In this document: positions 17,475-27,975 of the stretch, piece after piece
Numbering within the stretch: the first letter of the stretch is position 1
How the letters are laid out: each line of letters begins with the position of its first letter
DNA from: Vibrio sp. 14G-20
GTDB lineage: Bacteria; Pseudomonadota; Gammaproteobacteria; Enterobacterales; Vibrionaceae
NCBI RefSeq assembly: GCF_026241515.1
Contig: NZ_JAPHPW010000011.1
Location: forward strand, 97,323 to 161,322
DNA: 64,000 bases
Reading direction: 5' to 3'
The notes under the pieces: generated by a model
Seen by the model: only the letters and a program-made list of their open reading frames with translations
Database searches by the model: none
What the model was told of the DNA's origin: nothing
Position numbers and translations under genes: made by a program

Positions 17475-20400
17475 TTATGCTGAAGGCAGCAAGTTTTGTC
17501 TGAATTCGCCCAATAAATCACTAACAAATTGAATTCGTTTCCGTCTGTCGACCAATGGTATCGTAAACTTGAACTTTGTTGGTCCTTCCATTGAAAACTT
17601 TTGCGGTTGAGATTGCAACAGTTTAACAAGGTAGGCCGGGTTTATGTCAGCATCCGGGTAGAATTCTAAGAATCCACCCTTATCGTGAGCCTCAATTTTC
17701 TTCGCTTTGATAGACGCTGCGGCTAATTTTAGCTCAGAAACTGACAACAAGTTCTTGGTTGCATCAGGCAAAAGGCCGAAGCGATCAATCAGCTCGACTT
17801 TCAACTCGGCCAATTCGTCGGTGTCACTCACACTCGCAATGCGCTTATAGGTAGACAAACGTGTATTGATGTCTGGGATGTAGTCATCTGGCAATAGTGC
17901 TGGAAGACGCATCTCAATTTCAGTTTGTTCACGCAGTAGGTCATCAAGTGATGGTTCTCGACCTTCTTTCAATGCTTCAACCGCTTGTTCAAGCATCTCC
18001 ATGTACAAGGTGAAACCAACCGACTGGATTTGGCCACTCTGTTCATCACCTAACAACTCACCTGCGCCACGAATCTCCAAGTCATGGGTTGCTAGGGTAA
18101 AGCCTGCGCCCAAGTCTTCGAGTGAAGCTATCGCATCCAATCGCTTGATCGCATCTTTGGTCATTGCTTTAGGGTGTGGTGTCAACAAGTAAGCATAAGC
18201 TTGGTGGTGAGAACGACCCACACGCCCACGTAATTGGTGCAACTGTGCTAAACCAAGGTTATCGGCTCTGTCCATTAAGATGGTGTTCGCTGTTGGTACG
18301 TCGATACCGGTTTCGATGATGGTTGTACACACTAGCAAGTTAAAACGCTGGTGATAGAAGTCATTCATGATGCGTTCTAGCTCTCGCTCTCGCATCTGAC
18401 CATGAGCTACGGTAACGCGCGCTTCTGGAATCAGTTTCTGTAGTGATTCGGCTGTTTTCTCAATTGTGTCGACTTGGTTGTGCAGGAAATAAACCTGACC
18501 ACCACGCATGATCTCACGCAGTACCGCTTCTCTGACGATCGCATCATCACTCTCGCGGACGAAGGTTTTAATTGCCAAGCGTCGTGCTGGCGGTGTGGCG
18601 ATGATAGACAAGTCACGCATACCACTCATTGCCATATTCAACGTTCGTGGAATAGGCGTGGCGGTTAGCGTTAGGATGTCGACATCCGCTCGCATCGCTT
18701 TCACTTTCTCTTTCTGGCGCACACCGAAACGGTGCTCTTCATCGACAACCAACAAGCCAAGATCTTTAAACTTAAGGTCACTGGAAAGCAGCTTGTGAGT
18801 ACCCACCAAGATGTCGACCTTACCGTCGGCAACATCTTGCATGATCAATTTCTGTTCTTTAGCTGATTTAAATCGCGACAGAACTTCGACACGTATCGGT
18901 TGGTTCGCGAAACGGTCTCGGAAGTTTTCAAAGTGTTGCTGAGCAAGTAGCGTCGTTGGTACTAACACAGCCACTTGTTTGCTGTTGTCGGTACATACGA
19001 ATGCCGCGCGCATCGCGACTTCGGTTTTACCAAAGCCAACATCACCACACACCAAACGGTCCATGGCCTTTGCTTGGCACATGTCAGACATAACAGCATT
19101 GATGGCCATTGCTTGGTCATCGGTTTCTTCAAATGGGAAACCAGACTTGAAGGTTGCGTATTGGCCACGGTCGAGTACAAACTTGTAGCCAGGTTTTAGC
19201 TCGCGCTTAGCGTAAACATCAAGTAGCTCTGCTGCAACGTCACGGACTTTCTCTGCGGCGCGTTTTCGAGCTTTTTGCCATGCTTCGCCACCGAGTTTAT
19301 GTAGCGGTGCTGAATCTTCAGCGCCACCAGAGTAACGTCCGATTAAGTTTAAAGAAGCAACTGGTACGTAGAGCTTGGCATCATTTTGATACTCAAGCGT
19401 TACGTATTCTGTTTTCATACCACCCGCTTCAAGTGTTTGCAGGCCGATGTAGCGACCAATACCGTGGTCAATGTGAACAACAGGTTGACCTGGTTTAAGT
19501 TCAGCTAAGTGACGAATGACAGTATCGCTGTTAACGCTTTTCTTGTCTTTCTTACGACGTTGTACAACGCGATCACCTAACAGGTCGCTTTCACAGACAA
19601 GGGCGATGTTTTGCTCGTCGTGGATAAAGCCATGCTCAGCAGAACCTAGGATCAGGGTGAACTTATCTTTACCTTTAATCGCCGCGTCGAGGTTTTCAAC
19701 TTCGCTTGGACGAACTTTGATGCCGTGAAGCAATTCACTCAGTGCTTCACGGCGGCCTTCAGACTCAACCGAAAAAACCACTTTGCCATCGAAGGCTTCA
19801 GTGAATTTTCTTAGGTTAGACAAAGGTTCTTTATTCTGATGTTGAACGCTGAGATCAGGCAGAGACACAACCGGAAGGTTGGTACGTCCCGCTTTCTCTT
19901 CTATTGAATCTAAGCTCAGATTGACTTGCGGCTTCTGTTTGAAGTGTGCGAACAGCTCGTCTTTCTTCAGCCAAAGTTGTTCAGGCGTGAGCAGTGGTCG
20001 TAATGGGTCAACACCGCGCTGTTCGTATCGATGAGCAACGTCCGTTAGGAATGAATCTACAGCAGTCTCGACATCACCTAGAATCAGGAGTTGCGCTTCA
20101 TCGGCAACGTAATCAAACAAGGTTTCAGTGTGATCGAAGAACAGCGGCTGCCAATACTCGATACCAGCAGGCCAAGTACCCTTAGAAACCTGCATATAAA
20201 CCGATTCTGGTTCACGACGTGCATCGAATTTTTGACGCCAGCGAATTCGGAAATCTTCTATTGCGCTTTCTGAGGTTGGAAACTCGTGTGCTGGCAGTAA
20301 ACGGATCTCAGAGATGTCTTCGATAGAGCGCTGGTTTTCAGGATCGAAAGTACGAATAGTGTCGATCTCGTCATCGAAAAAATCGATTCGATACGGGTCT

Positions 20401-20936
20401 TTACTGCCCATTGGGAACAGATCGAGAATAGAACCACGGCTTGCGTATTCACCTGGGCCAAACACTTGATCAACGTAACGATAGCCTGACTTTTCAAGCT
20501 GCAAGCGCAGTTTCTCAAGCGAGTAGAGATCGCCCGTTTTCACCATTAACGTGTGTTGTAGCAAAAAGTCTCGCGGTGACTGGCGTTGTAATAACGTGCT
20601 GATCGGAACGATCGTGATGCCATCTTTTAACGTTGGCAGTGCGTAAAGGCGTGCGATACGATCTGAGATGATCTCTTGGTGCGGCGAGAAGCTATCGTAT
20701 GGCAGCGTTTCCCAATCAGGGAATAACGCAACTTCATGTGCAGTAAACTGTTCAATTTCAGATTGAAGCTTAAGCGCAATTTGTGGGTCGGGTACAGCCA
20801 AGACTGTATGACTGTTATGTTGCTCTGCGAGTTTGGCAATGGCAAGAGCGAGAGATGAACCGACTAGGTTACCGATGTGCTTTTTGTCACCGGCACCTTT
20901 AAGTTTAGGTAGTGTAAATATGGATTTTTTAGTCAT
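17475..20936 (-). CDS. mfd: Transcription-repair coupling factor Mfd
   Basis: DNA translocase that releases RNA polymerase stalled at lesions and recruits UvrA for repair. The 1153 residues match the full-length E. coli protein (1148). The N-terminal UvrB-like region is followed by the RNA polymerase-interacting domain (about 475-545, with HIDHGIGRYIGLQTLE), then the RecG-like motor with Walker A GDVGFGKTEVA near 630-640 and the DEEH box near 729-732, the TRG motif region, and the C-terminal domain that masks UvrA binding. The PilZ-like gene ends six bases before its start, so both are probably cotranscribed. Confidence 0.97.
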   Translation of the reverse strand: MTKKSIFTLPKLKGAGDKKHIGNLVGSSLALAIAKLAEQHNSHTVLAVPDPQIALKLQSEIEQFTAHEVALFPDWETLPYDSFSPHQEIISDRIARLYALPTLKDGITIVPISTLLQRQSPRDFLLQHTLMVKTGDLYSLEKLRLQLEKSGYRYVDQVFGPGEYASRGSILDLFPMGSKDPYRIDFFDDEIDTIRTFDPENQRSIEDISEIRLLPAHEFPTSESAIEDFRIRWRQKFDARREPESVYMQVSKGTWPAGIEYWQPLFFDHTETLFDYVADEAQLLILGDVETAVDSFLTDVAHRYEQRGVDPLRPLLTPEQLWLKKDELFAHFKQKPQVNLSLDSIEEKAGRTNLPVVSLPDLSVQHQNKEPLSNLRKFTEAFDGKVVFSVESEGRREALSELLHGIKVRPSEVENLDAAIKGKDKFTLILGSAEHGFIHDEQNIALVCESDLLGDRVVQRRKKDKKSVNSDTVIRHLAELKPGQPVVHIDHGIGRYIGLQTLEAGGMKTEYVTLEYQNDAKLYVPVASLNLIGRYSGGAEDSAPLHKLGGEAWQKARKRAAEKVRDVAAELLDVYAKRELKPGYKFVLDRGQYATFKSGFPFEETDDQAMAINAVMSDMCQAKAMDRLVCGDVGFGKTEVAMRAAFVCTDNSKQVAVLVPTTLLAQQHFENFRDRFANQPIRVEVLSRFKSAKEQKLIMQDVADGKVDILVGTHKLLSSDLKFKDLGLLVVDEEHRFGVRQKEKVKAMRADVDILTLTATPIPRTLNMAMSGMRDLSIIATPPARRLAIKTFVRESDDAIVREAVLREIMRGGQVYFLHNQVDTIEKTAESLQKLIPEARVTVAHGQMRERELERIMNDFYHQRFNLLVCTTIIETGIDVPTANTILMDRADNLGLAQLHQLRGRVGRSHHQAYAYLLTPHPKAMTKDAIKRLDAIASLEDLGAGFTLATHDLEIRGAGELLGDEQSGQIQSVGFTLYMEMLEQAVEALKEGREPSLDDLLREQTEIEMRLPALLPDDYIPDINTRLSTYKRIASVSDTDELAELKVELIDRFGLLPDATKNLLSVSELKLAAASIKAKKIEAHDKGGFLEFYPDADINPAYLVKLLQSQPQKFSMEGPTKFKFTIPLVDRRKRIQFVSDLLGEFRQNLLPSA

Positions 20937-20942
20937 GTTAAT

Positions 20943-21512
20943 TTACTTGTTATCTCGGTCTAGAGAGCGTTGACGCAAGAGCTTTTGCTGTTGATGAAGC
21001 GCTGCCTTGATCAACAAGTCTTGGTCAGTATCACGAAGATGAGCATATTTGAATTTGATTTCGAAGCCAGAATCTTTAGGTTCGCTAGCGAAGACTTTCG
21101 CGTAGCAATAAATAGCCGCAGCAGGGTGCTCAATAAAGAGCTTGGCCTTGACCAAGCGACCCGGTTCGATGTCTGCTTTTGAAAAACAAGAAAATTGACT
21201 CGCACCAAATGAATAGGTGTGAGTGCGAAATTTCTCATCATCTTGCTGCGATAACATAAAGCTCAACAATAGGTTTAATTTTGAGTTCTGTGCATCCAAT
21301 AAACTGGTGACATTCTTCAAGTCGCTGTTTTTCAGTTCTGCTCGAGCACTGTCAGCTAACAGATCCAATTGGCTAAATTCACTTGCCACCACAAATGGTG
21401 CTGGGATCTCAGATTCGAATTGAATTTGAGAAGGTAAAGTGAAGCCGCTGTCCATTGGTTCAATATTAGCGGTAAGGCTATGGTGAACGGTGAAAAACTC
21501 TTGTTCTGTCAT
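20943..21512 (-). CDS. PilZ-like domain protein (plzB-type, beside mfd)
   Basis: A 189-residue cytoplasmic protein with no signal peptide. The beta-rich C-terminal half (about 95-170) resembles a PilZ barrel. The two c-di-GMP contact motifs, RxxxR and (D/N)xSxxG, are not evident: only a single Arg in KFRTHTYS and a degenerate FSKADIEPG are seen. It may therefore not bind c-di-GMP. In V. cholerae the gene between mfd and lolC is, from memory, plzB. It lies 6 bases upstream of mfd, suggesting an operon with DNA repair. Confidence 0.7.
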   Translation of the reverse strand: MTEQEFFTVHHSLTANIEPMDSGFTLPSQIQFESEIPAPFVVASEFSQLDLLADSARAELKNSDLKNVTSLLDAQNSKLNLLLSFMLSQQDDEKFRTHTYSFGASQFSCFSKADIEPGRLVKAKLFIEHPAAAIYCYAKVFASEPKDSGFEIKFKYAHLRDTDQDLLIKAALHQQQKLLRQRSLDRDNK

Positions 21513-21739
21513 GCGTTAGTTCCTTGAAGTGATCTATTGATTATCGCTATGTGGCCGCAGTAATCAAGGTCAGTTAATTGAAAGTCTCAAATAGTTGTTT
21601 GAAAGTTGGCTATTTGACAAGGTTCTGTTTTTCAAGCCTAACTAATTGAGTTAATTCACTCTATATTTTCAATTAACCCCTACACAGTAACGGCAATACC
21701 CGTTACATTAACCCGCATCTCCTTTAGATGGTTCAAAGT

Positions 21740-22948
21740 ATGTTTCATCCTATTTCATTGTTTGTTGGCCTGCGTTATTTGAAAGGCCGTTCAGGTGATC
21801 GCTTTAGCCGTTTTGTTTCTTATATGTCGACAGCCGGAATCACCATTGGTGTGCTGTCTCTGGTTACTGTTTTATCGGTAATGAATGGATTCGAAGCGCA
21901 GTTAAAAGACCGAATTCTTGGTGTTCTTCCTCAAGCCGTTGTTTACGAGCAAGGAGGCACAACGTCACTTTCTGCTCAAGCACCTAAGTTTGCAGAGCAA
22001 ATCTCGCTTAATGGTCACGTTGAACCGATTGTGCGCAGTGAGGCGGTGATTCAGAGTCCTGCTCAGTTATCTGCGGGCTTGTTAATCGGTATTGAACCAA
22101 ATTCAGATGACCCTCTTCAGAACCACTTGATTGCGGGCAGATTGTCTTCGCTCCAAGCTGGCCAGTATCAGCTTTTCCTTGGTCACACCTTGGCGAGAAA
22201 TTTGAAGGTATCTATGGGTGACAAAGTTCGCCTGATGGTGACCAGTGCGAGTCAATACACGCCATTAGGTCGTATTCCAAGCCAGCGAAATTTTACCGTT
22301 GCCGGTATTTTCAATACAGGTTCTGATATCGACGCCCAACTGATGGTGACAGACATCCAAGATGCAGGGCGTTTGATGCGTTATAAATCAGACACTATTT
22401 CAGGCTGGCGACTGTTTTTTGAAGACCCGTTTGAAGTTGCAGAGTTATCGACTCAGCCATTGCCAGAAGGTTGGCTGTGGAGTGATTGGCGTGATCAACG
22501 TGGCGAGCTATTCCAAGCCGTTCGTATGGAAAAAAACATGATGGGCTTAATGCTGGGGCTGATCATCGGTGTTGCTGCTTTCAATATTATCTCGGCGCTT
22601 ATCATGGTGGTGATGGAGAAGCAGTCTGAAGTCGCGATTCTTAAGACCCAAGGTATGACTGATGGTCAAGTCATGGGGATCTTCATGGTTCAAGGCGCAA
22701 GTAGTGGCGTGATTGGCGCGCTATCTGGTGGTGTGTTAGGTGTTGCCCTAGCGATGAACCTTAATACTATTTTAGAGGCGATGGGCGTTGCTCTATTCTC
22801 ATTTGGTGGTCAGCTACCAATTTTGATTAACCCAATTCAAATCGCTATTGTTGTGGTTCTTGCTATTGCACTTAGCCTGATTGCCACTGTATTCCCTTCT
22901 TATCGTGCATCGTCTGTGAAACCTGCTGAGGCCCTTCGTTATGAGTAA
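21740..22948 (+). CDS. lolC: LolC, lipoprotein-releasing ABC transporter permease
   Basis: Inner-membrane subunit of LolCDE, which extracts mature lipoproteins from the inner membrane and hands them to LolA. About 402 residues: one N-terminal helix ([20 protein letters not shown]), a large periplasmic domain (about 45-265) that receives LolA, and three C-terminal helices, ending [13 protein letters not shown] chose ATG 21740 ([16 protein letters not shown]) because family members begin there; an in-frame ATG at 21728 adds four residues. Neither shows a good Shine-Dalgarno sequence. Its end overlaps lolD by 8 bases. Confidence 0.94.
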   Translation: MFHPISLFVGLRYLKGRSGDRFSRFVSYMSTAGITIGVLSLVTVLSVMNGFEAQLKDRILGVLPQAVVYEQGGTTSLSAQAPKFAEQISLNGHVEPIVRSEAVIQSPAQLSAGLLIGIEPNSDDPLQNHLIAGRLSSLQAGQYQLFLGHTLARNLKVSMGDKVRLMVTSASQYTPLGRIPSQRNFTVAGIFNTGSDIDAQLMVTDIQDAGRLMRYKSDTISGWRLFFEDPFEVAELSTQPLPEGWLWSDWRDQRGELFQAVRMEKNMMGLMLGLIIGVAAFNIISALIMVVMEKQSEVAILKTQGMTDGQVMGIFMVQGASSGVIGALSGGVLGVALAMNLNTILEAMGVALFSFGGQLPILINPIQIAIVVVLAIALSLIATVFPSYRASSVKPAEALRYE

Positions 22949-23633
22949 TTTTCTTCAATGTAATGATATCCGTAAAACGTACCGTGAAGGCTCGTTAGAT
23001 ACTGAGGTTCTCAAGGGAGTCAGCTTTGAAATCGAAAAGGGTGAACTGGTTGCAATCATTGGTACCTCTGGTTCAGGTAAAAGTACGCTATTGCATATTT
23101 TAGGGGCATTGGATGATGCTTCTGACGGCAGTGTGAGTTTTCTCGGGCAGGACTTAGCGTCTTTGAGTTCGAATAAGCAAGCCAAGCTTCGTAATCAGCA
23201 CCTTGGTTTTGTTTATCAATTCCATCATCTTCTTTCGGACTTCTCGGCGCTTGAAAACGTAGCGATGCCATTACTTATTGGTGGTGAAAAGCCAGCGAAA
23301 GCGAAAGAAGAAGCACAACGTTTGTTGGATAAAGTCGGATTGAGTCATCGTGTTGATCACCGACCTTCAGAGCTTTCTGGTGGTGAGAGACAACGTGTGG
23401 CGATTGCGCGAGCTTTAGTTAATAAGCCGGCTTTGGTGCTGGCGGATGAACCAACAGGTAACCTTGACCACAACACAGCATTGTCTATTTACGACTTAAT
23501 GCGTGAACTTAACCACGAGTACGATACCGCCTTTTTGGTCGTGACTCACGATGGTGAACTTGCCGGTAAGATGGATCGCCAACTTCACATGCAAGACGGT
23601 TTACTGGTCAACGTAGAAAAAGAGGAGAGCTAA
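22941..23633 (+). CDS. lolD: LolD, lipoprotein-releasing ABC transporter ATPase
   Basis: The 230-residue cytoplasmic ATPase of LolCDE. Walker [10 protein letters not shown] is near 42-50, the signature [15 protein letters not shown] near 143-157, and Walker [13 protein letters not shown] follows. It overlaps the end of lolC by 8 bases and its stop is directly followed by the GTG start of lolE, so the three subunits are translationally coupled. Confidence 0.96.
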   Translation: MSNFLQCNDIRKTYREGSLDTEVLKGVSFEIEKGELVAIIGTSGSGKSTLLHILGALDDASDGSVSFLGQDLASLSSNKQAKLRNQHLGFVYQFHHLLSDFSALENVAMPLLIGGEKPAKAKEEAQRLLDKVGLSHRVDHRPSELSGGERQRVAIARALVNKPALVLADEPTGNLDHNTALSIYDLMRELNHEYDTAFLVVTHDGELAGKMDRQLHMQDGLLVNVEKEES

Positions 23634-24878
23634 GTGTTTTCTTCTTTATCTCTATTGATAGGTGGCCGATTTAGCCGAGCGAAACAACGAGACAAGATGG
23701 TGTCTTTCATCTCATTGTCTTCGACAATTGGTATTGCTGTCGGCGTCGCGGTGATCATTATTGGCTTATCTGCGATGAATGGCTTTGAGCGTGAACTGCA
23801 GTCACGGGTGCTTTCTGTTATCCCGCATGGAGAATTTGAGGGAGTCAATGAACCTGTGACACGTTGGGAGCATGTGATCGAGCAAGCGACCCAACATGAT
23901 GATGTTGTAGCGGCGGCACCTTATGTGAAGATTACCGCGCTTGCCGAAAAGGGCAAAGAGCTAAAAGCGATTGAAGTTCGAGGCGTTGACCCACAACTTG
24001 AGCAACAAGTATCGAGCTTATCGAGTTTTATCGATAAGCAAGCTTGGAGCGAGTTTAAGGCAGGGCAACAACAGATTATCTTGGGTTCTGGCGTGGCCAA
24101 TGTACTCGGCGCGAAAGTCGGTGATTACCTAACTCTGATGATCCCGACGGTGAATGGGTCGGTGAAAGTTCAAGCACCAAAGCGTGTTCGAGTGAAAGTG
24201 GTTGGCTTGCTGACGCTTAATGGTCAGATAGATCACAGCTTGGCTCTGATCCCGATTGGTGATGCTCAGGTCTACGCCAACTTAGGTGAGGCGGTGACTG
24301 GAGTATCTTTGAAAGTGACCGATGTGCTGAACGCGAACTCTATTGTGCGTGAAGTGGGTAATCAGCTTGATGTGTATGTGTACCTGCGCAGCTGGCAGCA
24401 GAAGTTTGGCTTCTTGTATCGAGATATTCAACTGGTTCGTACTATCATGTATCTGGTGATGGTACTGGTTATTGGTGTTGCTTGTTTCAACATCGTCTCG
24501 ACCTTAATGATGGCTGTAAAAGATAGAGCATCAGAGATCGCGATTTTAAGAACAATGGGCGCATCAGATGGTCTTGTGAAGCGCATCTTTGTTTGGCAGG
24601 GCGTATTCTCAGGTGTGTTAGGCAGTTTAGTCGGGAGTGCGATAGGTGTGTTGGTGGCGCTGAATCTCACCACGCTTATCAAAGGGCTTGAAAAGCTGGT
24701 CGATCACCAGTTCTTGTCCGGTGATATCTACTTTGTCGACTTTTTGCCATCACAACTTGATATGACGGATGTTGTTGTGGTCTCCGGTACCGCGATTGTA
24801 TTGAGCTTGCTGGCGACATGGTATCCAGCATCACGCGCGGCGAAGTTAAACCCAGCCTCAGTGCTTAGTTCTAAATAG
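23634..24878 (+). CDS. lolE: LolE, lipoprotein-releasing ABC transporter permease
   Basis: Second permease of LolCDE; its periplasmic domain binds the lipoprotein. The 414 residues share the LolC layout: helix with SSTIGIAVGVAVIIIGLSAM, a periplasmic domain, then three helices, ending KLNPASVLSSK. The start is GTG at 23634 with GAGGAG overlapping the end of lolD. A strong terminator follows at 24921-24947. Confidence 0.95.
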   Translation: MFSSLSLLIGGRFSRAKQRDKMVSFISLSSTIGIAVGVAVIIIGLSAMNGFERELQSRVLSVIPHGEFEGVNEPVTRWEHVIEQATQHDDVVAAAPYVKITALAEKGKELKAIEVRGVDPQLEQQVSSLSSFIDKQAWSEFKAGQQQIILGSGVANVLGAKVGDYLTLMIPTVNGSVKVQAPKRVRVKVVGLLTLNGQIDHSLALIPIGDAQVYANLGEAVTGVSLKVTDVLNANSIVREVGNQLDVYVYLRSWQQKFGFLYRDIQLVRTIMYLVMVLVIGVACFNIVSTLMMAVKDRASEIAILRTMGASDGLVKRIFVWQGVFSGVLGSLVGSAIGVLVALNLTTLIKGLEKLVDHQFLSGDIYFVDFLPSQLDMTDVVVVSGTAIVLSLLATWYPASRAAKLNPASVLSSK

Positions 24879-24920
24879 CATTAGCCTCAATAACAAATCA
24901 GTCCCGCTTCGATAAACACA

Positions 24921-24947
24921 AAAAAGGATCCAATGGGATCCTTTTTT
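24921..24947 (+). terminator. Terminator after lolCDE
   Basis: AAAAAGGATCC, loop aatg, GGATCCTTTTT with further T: an 11-pair stem. Confidence 0.93.
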
Positions 24948-25083
24948 ATTGAATTCAATTCGTGTTCTTTACGACTTTCGTTACATGCCAATCTTGCTGA
25001 GGTAAGTGGCTCATCCGATTTTAACTTGCGTGCGTTTTAAGTGAAGCAGATACAAGGTTAGATTGAATAACAAGGAATGGTGT

Positions 25084-25596
25084 TCAATGCCTTGCTTGTC
25101 GCTTCTTCCAACTTCTTACTACTGAGTAACGCCATAAACCGCGAATACCAAAGTAGCCAATCATTGCTGAAACCACGCCACAAATCAGACAACCCAATAA
25201 GAACGGAGGCCCTATAGTGCTCATTTGCGCCAAGATGAAGTCCCAAGACAATTCAAAATGAAAGGCTTGAGGTGGTACATGCATAACAAACGCCCCGACT
25301 TTATAAGCAAAGTAGAAGAGAACAGGCATGGTGACCGGGTTACTGATCCAAACAAGCGCGACAGCCAAAGGCAGGTTAACACCACATGCGACAGCAAGGC
25401 CTGCAGACATAATCATTTGACTTGGTAGAGGGACAAACGCCATGAATAACCCAACAGCAAACGCGCCAGCCGCAGAGCGACGATTAAGGCACCATAAATT
25501 GGGGTTGTACAAAACATTGCCAAAAACTTTCAATGCTTTCTGACGCTTGATTAGGTCATGGTCAGGCATAAATCGTTTGATTAACTTTCTTGGCAT
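25084..25596 (-). CDS. DUF2062 membrane protein
   Basis: A 170-residue inner-membrane protein with a basic N-terminal stretch (MPRKLIKRFMPDHDLIKRQKA) and three or so hydrophobic segments. RRSAAGAFAVGLFMAFVPLP and AVALVWISNPVTMPVLFYFAYKVG contain the conserved core of DUF2062 (the GxFxAFVPLP and NPVTMPVLFY segments). Its biochemical role is unknown. It diverges from comEC with only 17 bases between the start codons, so the comEC promoter must lie within this gene. Confidence 0.85.
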   Translation of the reverse strand: MPRKLIKRFMPDHDLIKRQKALKVFGNVLYNPNLWCLNRRSAAGAFAVGLFMAFVPLPSQMIMSAGLAVACGVNLPLAVALVWISNPVTMPVLFYFAYKVGAFVMHVPPQAFHFELSWDFILAQMSTIGPPFLLGCLICGVVSAMIGYFGIRGLWRYSVVRSWKKRQARH

Positions 25597-25613
25597 AGGA
25601 GGAAGCTACTCTC

Positions 25614-27944
25614 TTGTTTAACACTTGGTTCTTGATTTCATTTGCTGCGACAGTTGTGTCTGCCAGCTTCTGGCCTGTGATGCCACATTGGGTTTGGGCA
25701 CCATTGATGCTGTTGTTACTGCTAGCATCGACAAAGTATAGCGTTTTCCGGAGTGCAAGAGGTCCAGTAACAGCATTGATACTAGTTATCTGCCTAGGGA
25801 ATGCGATTGAAATACAAACGAGTCGCTTATTCCAATCAGGGCCGAATACTACCATAAATGCGTCGATTGTTAGCCTTTTTAGTGAAAATAGCCACGGTTT
25901 TGAAAGCGCAATAGTAGCCAGATCAATTGGAGGCGAAAAATTAATCTTTCCTCAATTGATAAAATTGCGTTTGTTTACTCCTTTTAAGTTAACGCTTGGA
26001 GATGATGTCAATTTATCTGTGTCCATAAAGCCTGTATGGGGCAAACTCAATGAAGCCGGCTTTGATTTAGAAAAGTACTTGTTTAGTGCAGGCGTGGTTG
26101 CCAATGCAACTTACAGGGCCGATAGCAAATACCGAATTCACTCAAGCACCAACTTACGTTCTCTGTGGTTTGAAAGCAGTTTAGAAAGATTGAACCAACT
26201 AGCGAATGCAGACCTCATTATGGCGTTGAGTTTTGGTTATCGTGACCTTATTCCACCCCAGCGATGGGATTTGCTCAAAAGCAGTGGGTTGATTCACTTG
26301 ATGGCTATTTCTGGATTGCATATCAGCATAGCCTTTGGCATTGGTTATCAGTTGGGGAAGTTTGTTAGAGTATTATCACCTCAGCTTCTTTGGCTACCTA
26401 CACTGTTCGGGTTAGGGTTGGCGTCTTTTTACAGTTGGTTTGCTGGCTTTACATTACCTACGTTAAGGGCGCTTGTGATGTGTGTTATCGCAAGCTATTT
26501 TTTGTGGCGTGGTCAAAATATCAGCTTGGTCCGTTATGTGGCTTTAAGTCTGTGCGTGGTCTTATTTATTTGGCCATTCTCAGCATTGTCGAGTAGCTTT
26601 TGGTTGTCCTTTGGTGCTTTGGGTGCGGTTCTCTACATTGCTTTAAACAGTACTTCATCTTCGTTAAATATCACGCTTATGAGCCGAGTATTGCAACTCA
26701 TCAAAATACAGCTAATGCTGACAATACTTATCGCTCCCTTTTCTATGTTGTTCTTTAAAGGGGTTAGCCTGATCTCGGTTTTCTATAACTTACTACTTCT
26801 GCCTTGGGTATCATTGGTGACGATCCCGTTGTTGTTTCTGGCAATGTTTCTAAGCTTAATATCGGAGTCAGTGTCTGGTGTGGCTAGTTTAATAGCGCTA
26901 GACAACAGTTGGGTAAGTCAGCTGTGGATGTTGGTTGACTTATCGCTTGAGCCTCTCGTATTTAGCCTTCCTTTCTCTGAGCGATTTTGGATCCAAGTCG
27001 ATAATCAGACGATTGCATTATCAGTATCCCTTATCTTGTTTTTGAGCTTTGTTAGTCGGTATTTCAAGCGAGCATTCTCTATATTAGTAACAGCAATGTT
27101 TGTGTTGTGGTGGGAGTTCAGCAAACCCCAGCAAGACAAACTAACTATTGATATCTTGGATGTTGGGCATGGGTTGTCTTTGGTCTTGGAAAAGAACAAT
27201 CAGATTGTTGTTTATGATCTTGGCAATGCGTGGCCAGGAGGCTCGGTTGTTGAGTCTTTGTTGATCCCTACTTTGAATCAGCGGGGGATTCATGAGTTAG
27301 AAGGCGTGATTGTGAGTCATTTCGATTCTGATCATGCAGGTGGTTATCCAGCGGTACTTGAGAACTATACGCCAAAGTGGATAAGAACCAGTCAGAACAT
27401 TCATCAACAACCCAAATCTCCCACTCAAGCACCGTCTAATATTCAAGCATGTACTATTGGAGAGGTTTGGAACTGGCAAGATATTGTTTTTGAGGTGATG
27501 TGGCCTCCTAAGCAAGTAAAGAGGGCGTATAACCCACATTCGTGTGTGGTAAAGATTTCAGACCCTAGTGCAGATTTCTCAATGTTGCTCACTGGTGATA
27601 TTGAATTGGTAAGTGAGTGGTTACTTGCTCGTGAAGGAGAACTGCTAAGGAGTGATGTAATGTTGGTTCCGCATCATGGTAGCGATTCGTCTTCGATTAA
27701 GCCCTTTATTGAAGCCGTATCTCCTCAACTGGCGATAGCTTCTCTGGCCAAAGGTAATCAATGGGGAATGCCGAACGAATCAGTTGTCGGGCGGTATCAG
27801 GAAGCGGGGAGCACTTGGCTAGATACTGGAGAAAGCGGACAAATAACCATCACTTTTAGTAAAGAAGGTTGGCAATATCATGCGATTAGAGAACAACAAG
27901 GCGGGCAGTGGTATAGGCAGATGCTTCGTAAGGGAGTAGAATAG
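25614..27944 (+). CDS. comEC: ComEC/Rec2 DNA uptake channel
   Basis: Inner-membrane channel that moves single-stranded DNA into the cytoplasm during natural transformation. The 776 residues show an N-terminal membrane part, the ComEC_N OB-like domain, the competence helices with the signature HLMAISGLHIS near 228-238, and a C-terminal metallo-beta-lactamase-like domain with SHFDSDHAGG near 568-577 and PHHGSDSS near 686. All expected metal-binding His and Asp are present, so a nuclease role is plausible. The start is TTG at 25614, with a strong AGGAGG at 25598-25603. It leads into msbA, lpxK, ycaR and kdsB. Confidence 0.93.
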   Translation: MFNTWFLISFAATVVSASFWPVMPHWVWAPLMLLLLLASTKYSVFRSARGPVTALILVICLGNAIEIQTSRLFQSGPNTTINASIVSLFSENSHGFESAIVARSIGGEKLIFPQLIKLRLFTPFKLTLGDDVNLSVSIKPVWGKLNEAGFDLEKYLFSAGVVANATYRADSKYRIHSSTNLRSLWFESSLERLNQLANADLIMALSFGYRDLIPPQRWDLLKSSGLIHLMAISGLHISIAFGIGYQLGKFVRVLSPQLLWLPTLFGLGLASFYSWFAGFTLPTLRALVMCVIASYFLWRGQNISLVRYVALSLCVVLFIWPFSALSSSFWLSFGALGAVLYIALNSTSSSLNITLMSRVLQLIKIQLMLTILIAPFSMLFFKGVSLISVFYNLLLLPWVSLVTIPLLFLAMFLSLISESVSGVASLIALDNSWVSQLWMLVDLSLEPLVFSLPFSERFWIQVDNQTIALSVSLILFLSFVSRYFKRAFSILVTAMFVLWWEFSKPQQDKLTIDILDVGHGLSLVLEKNNQIVVYDLGNAWPGGSVVESLLIPTLNQRGIHELEGVIVSHFDSDHAGGYPAVLENYTPKWIRTSQNIHQQPKSPTQAPSNIQACTIGEVWNWQDIVFEVMWPPKQVKRAYNPHSCVVKISDPSADFSMLLTGDIELVSEWLLAREGELLRSDVMLVPHHGSDSSSIKPFIEAVSPQLAIASLAKGNQWGMPNESVVGRYQEAGSTWLDTGESGQITITFSKEGWQYHAIREQQGGQWYRQMLRKGVE

Positions 27945-27975
27945 ATAGATTATTGTGAGAAAATTAAGCGATTCT

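Noticed and set aside
18508..18798. Plus-strand frames inside mfd
   Set aside because: Mirror frames of a conserved coding sequence with no start signals.
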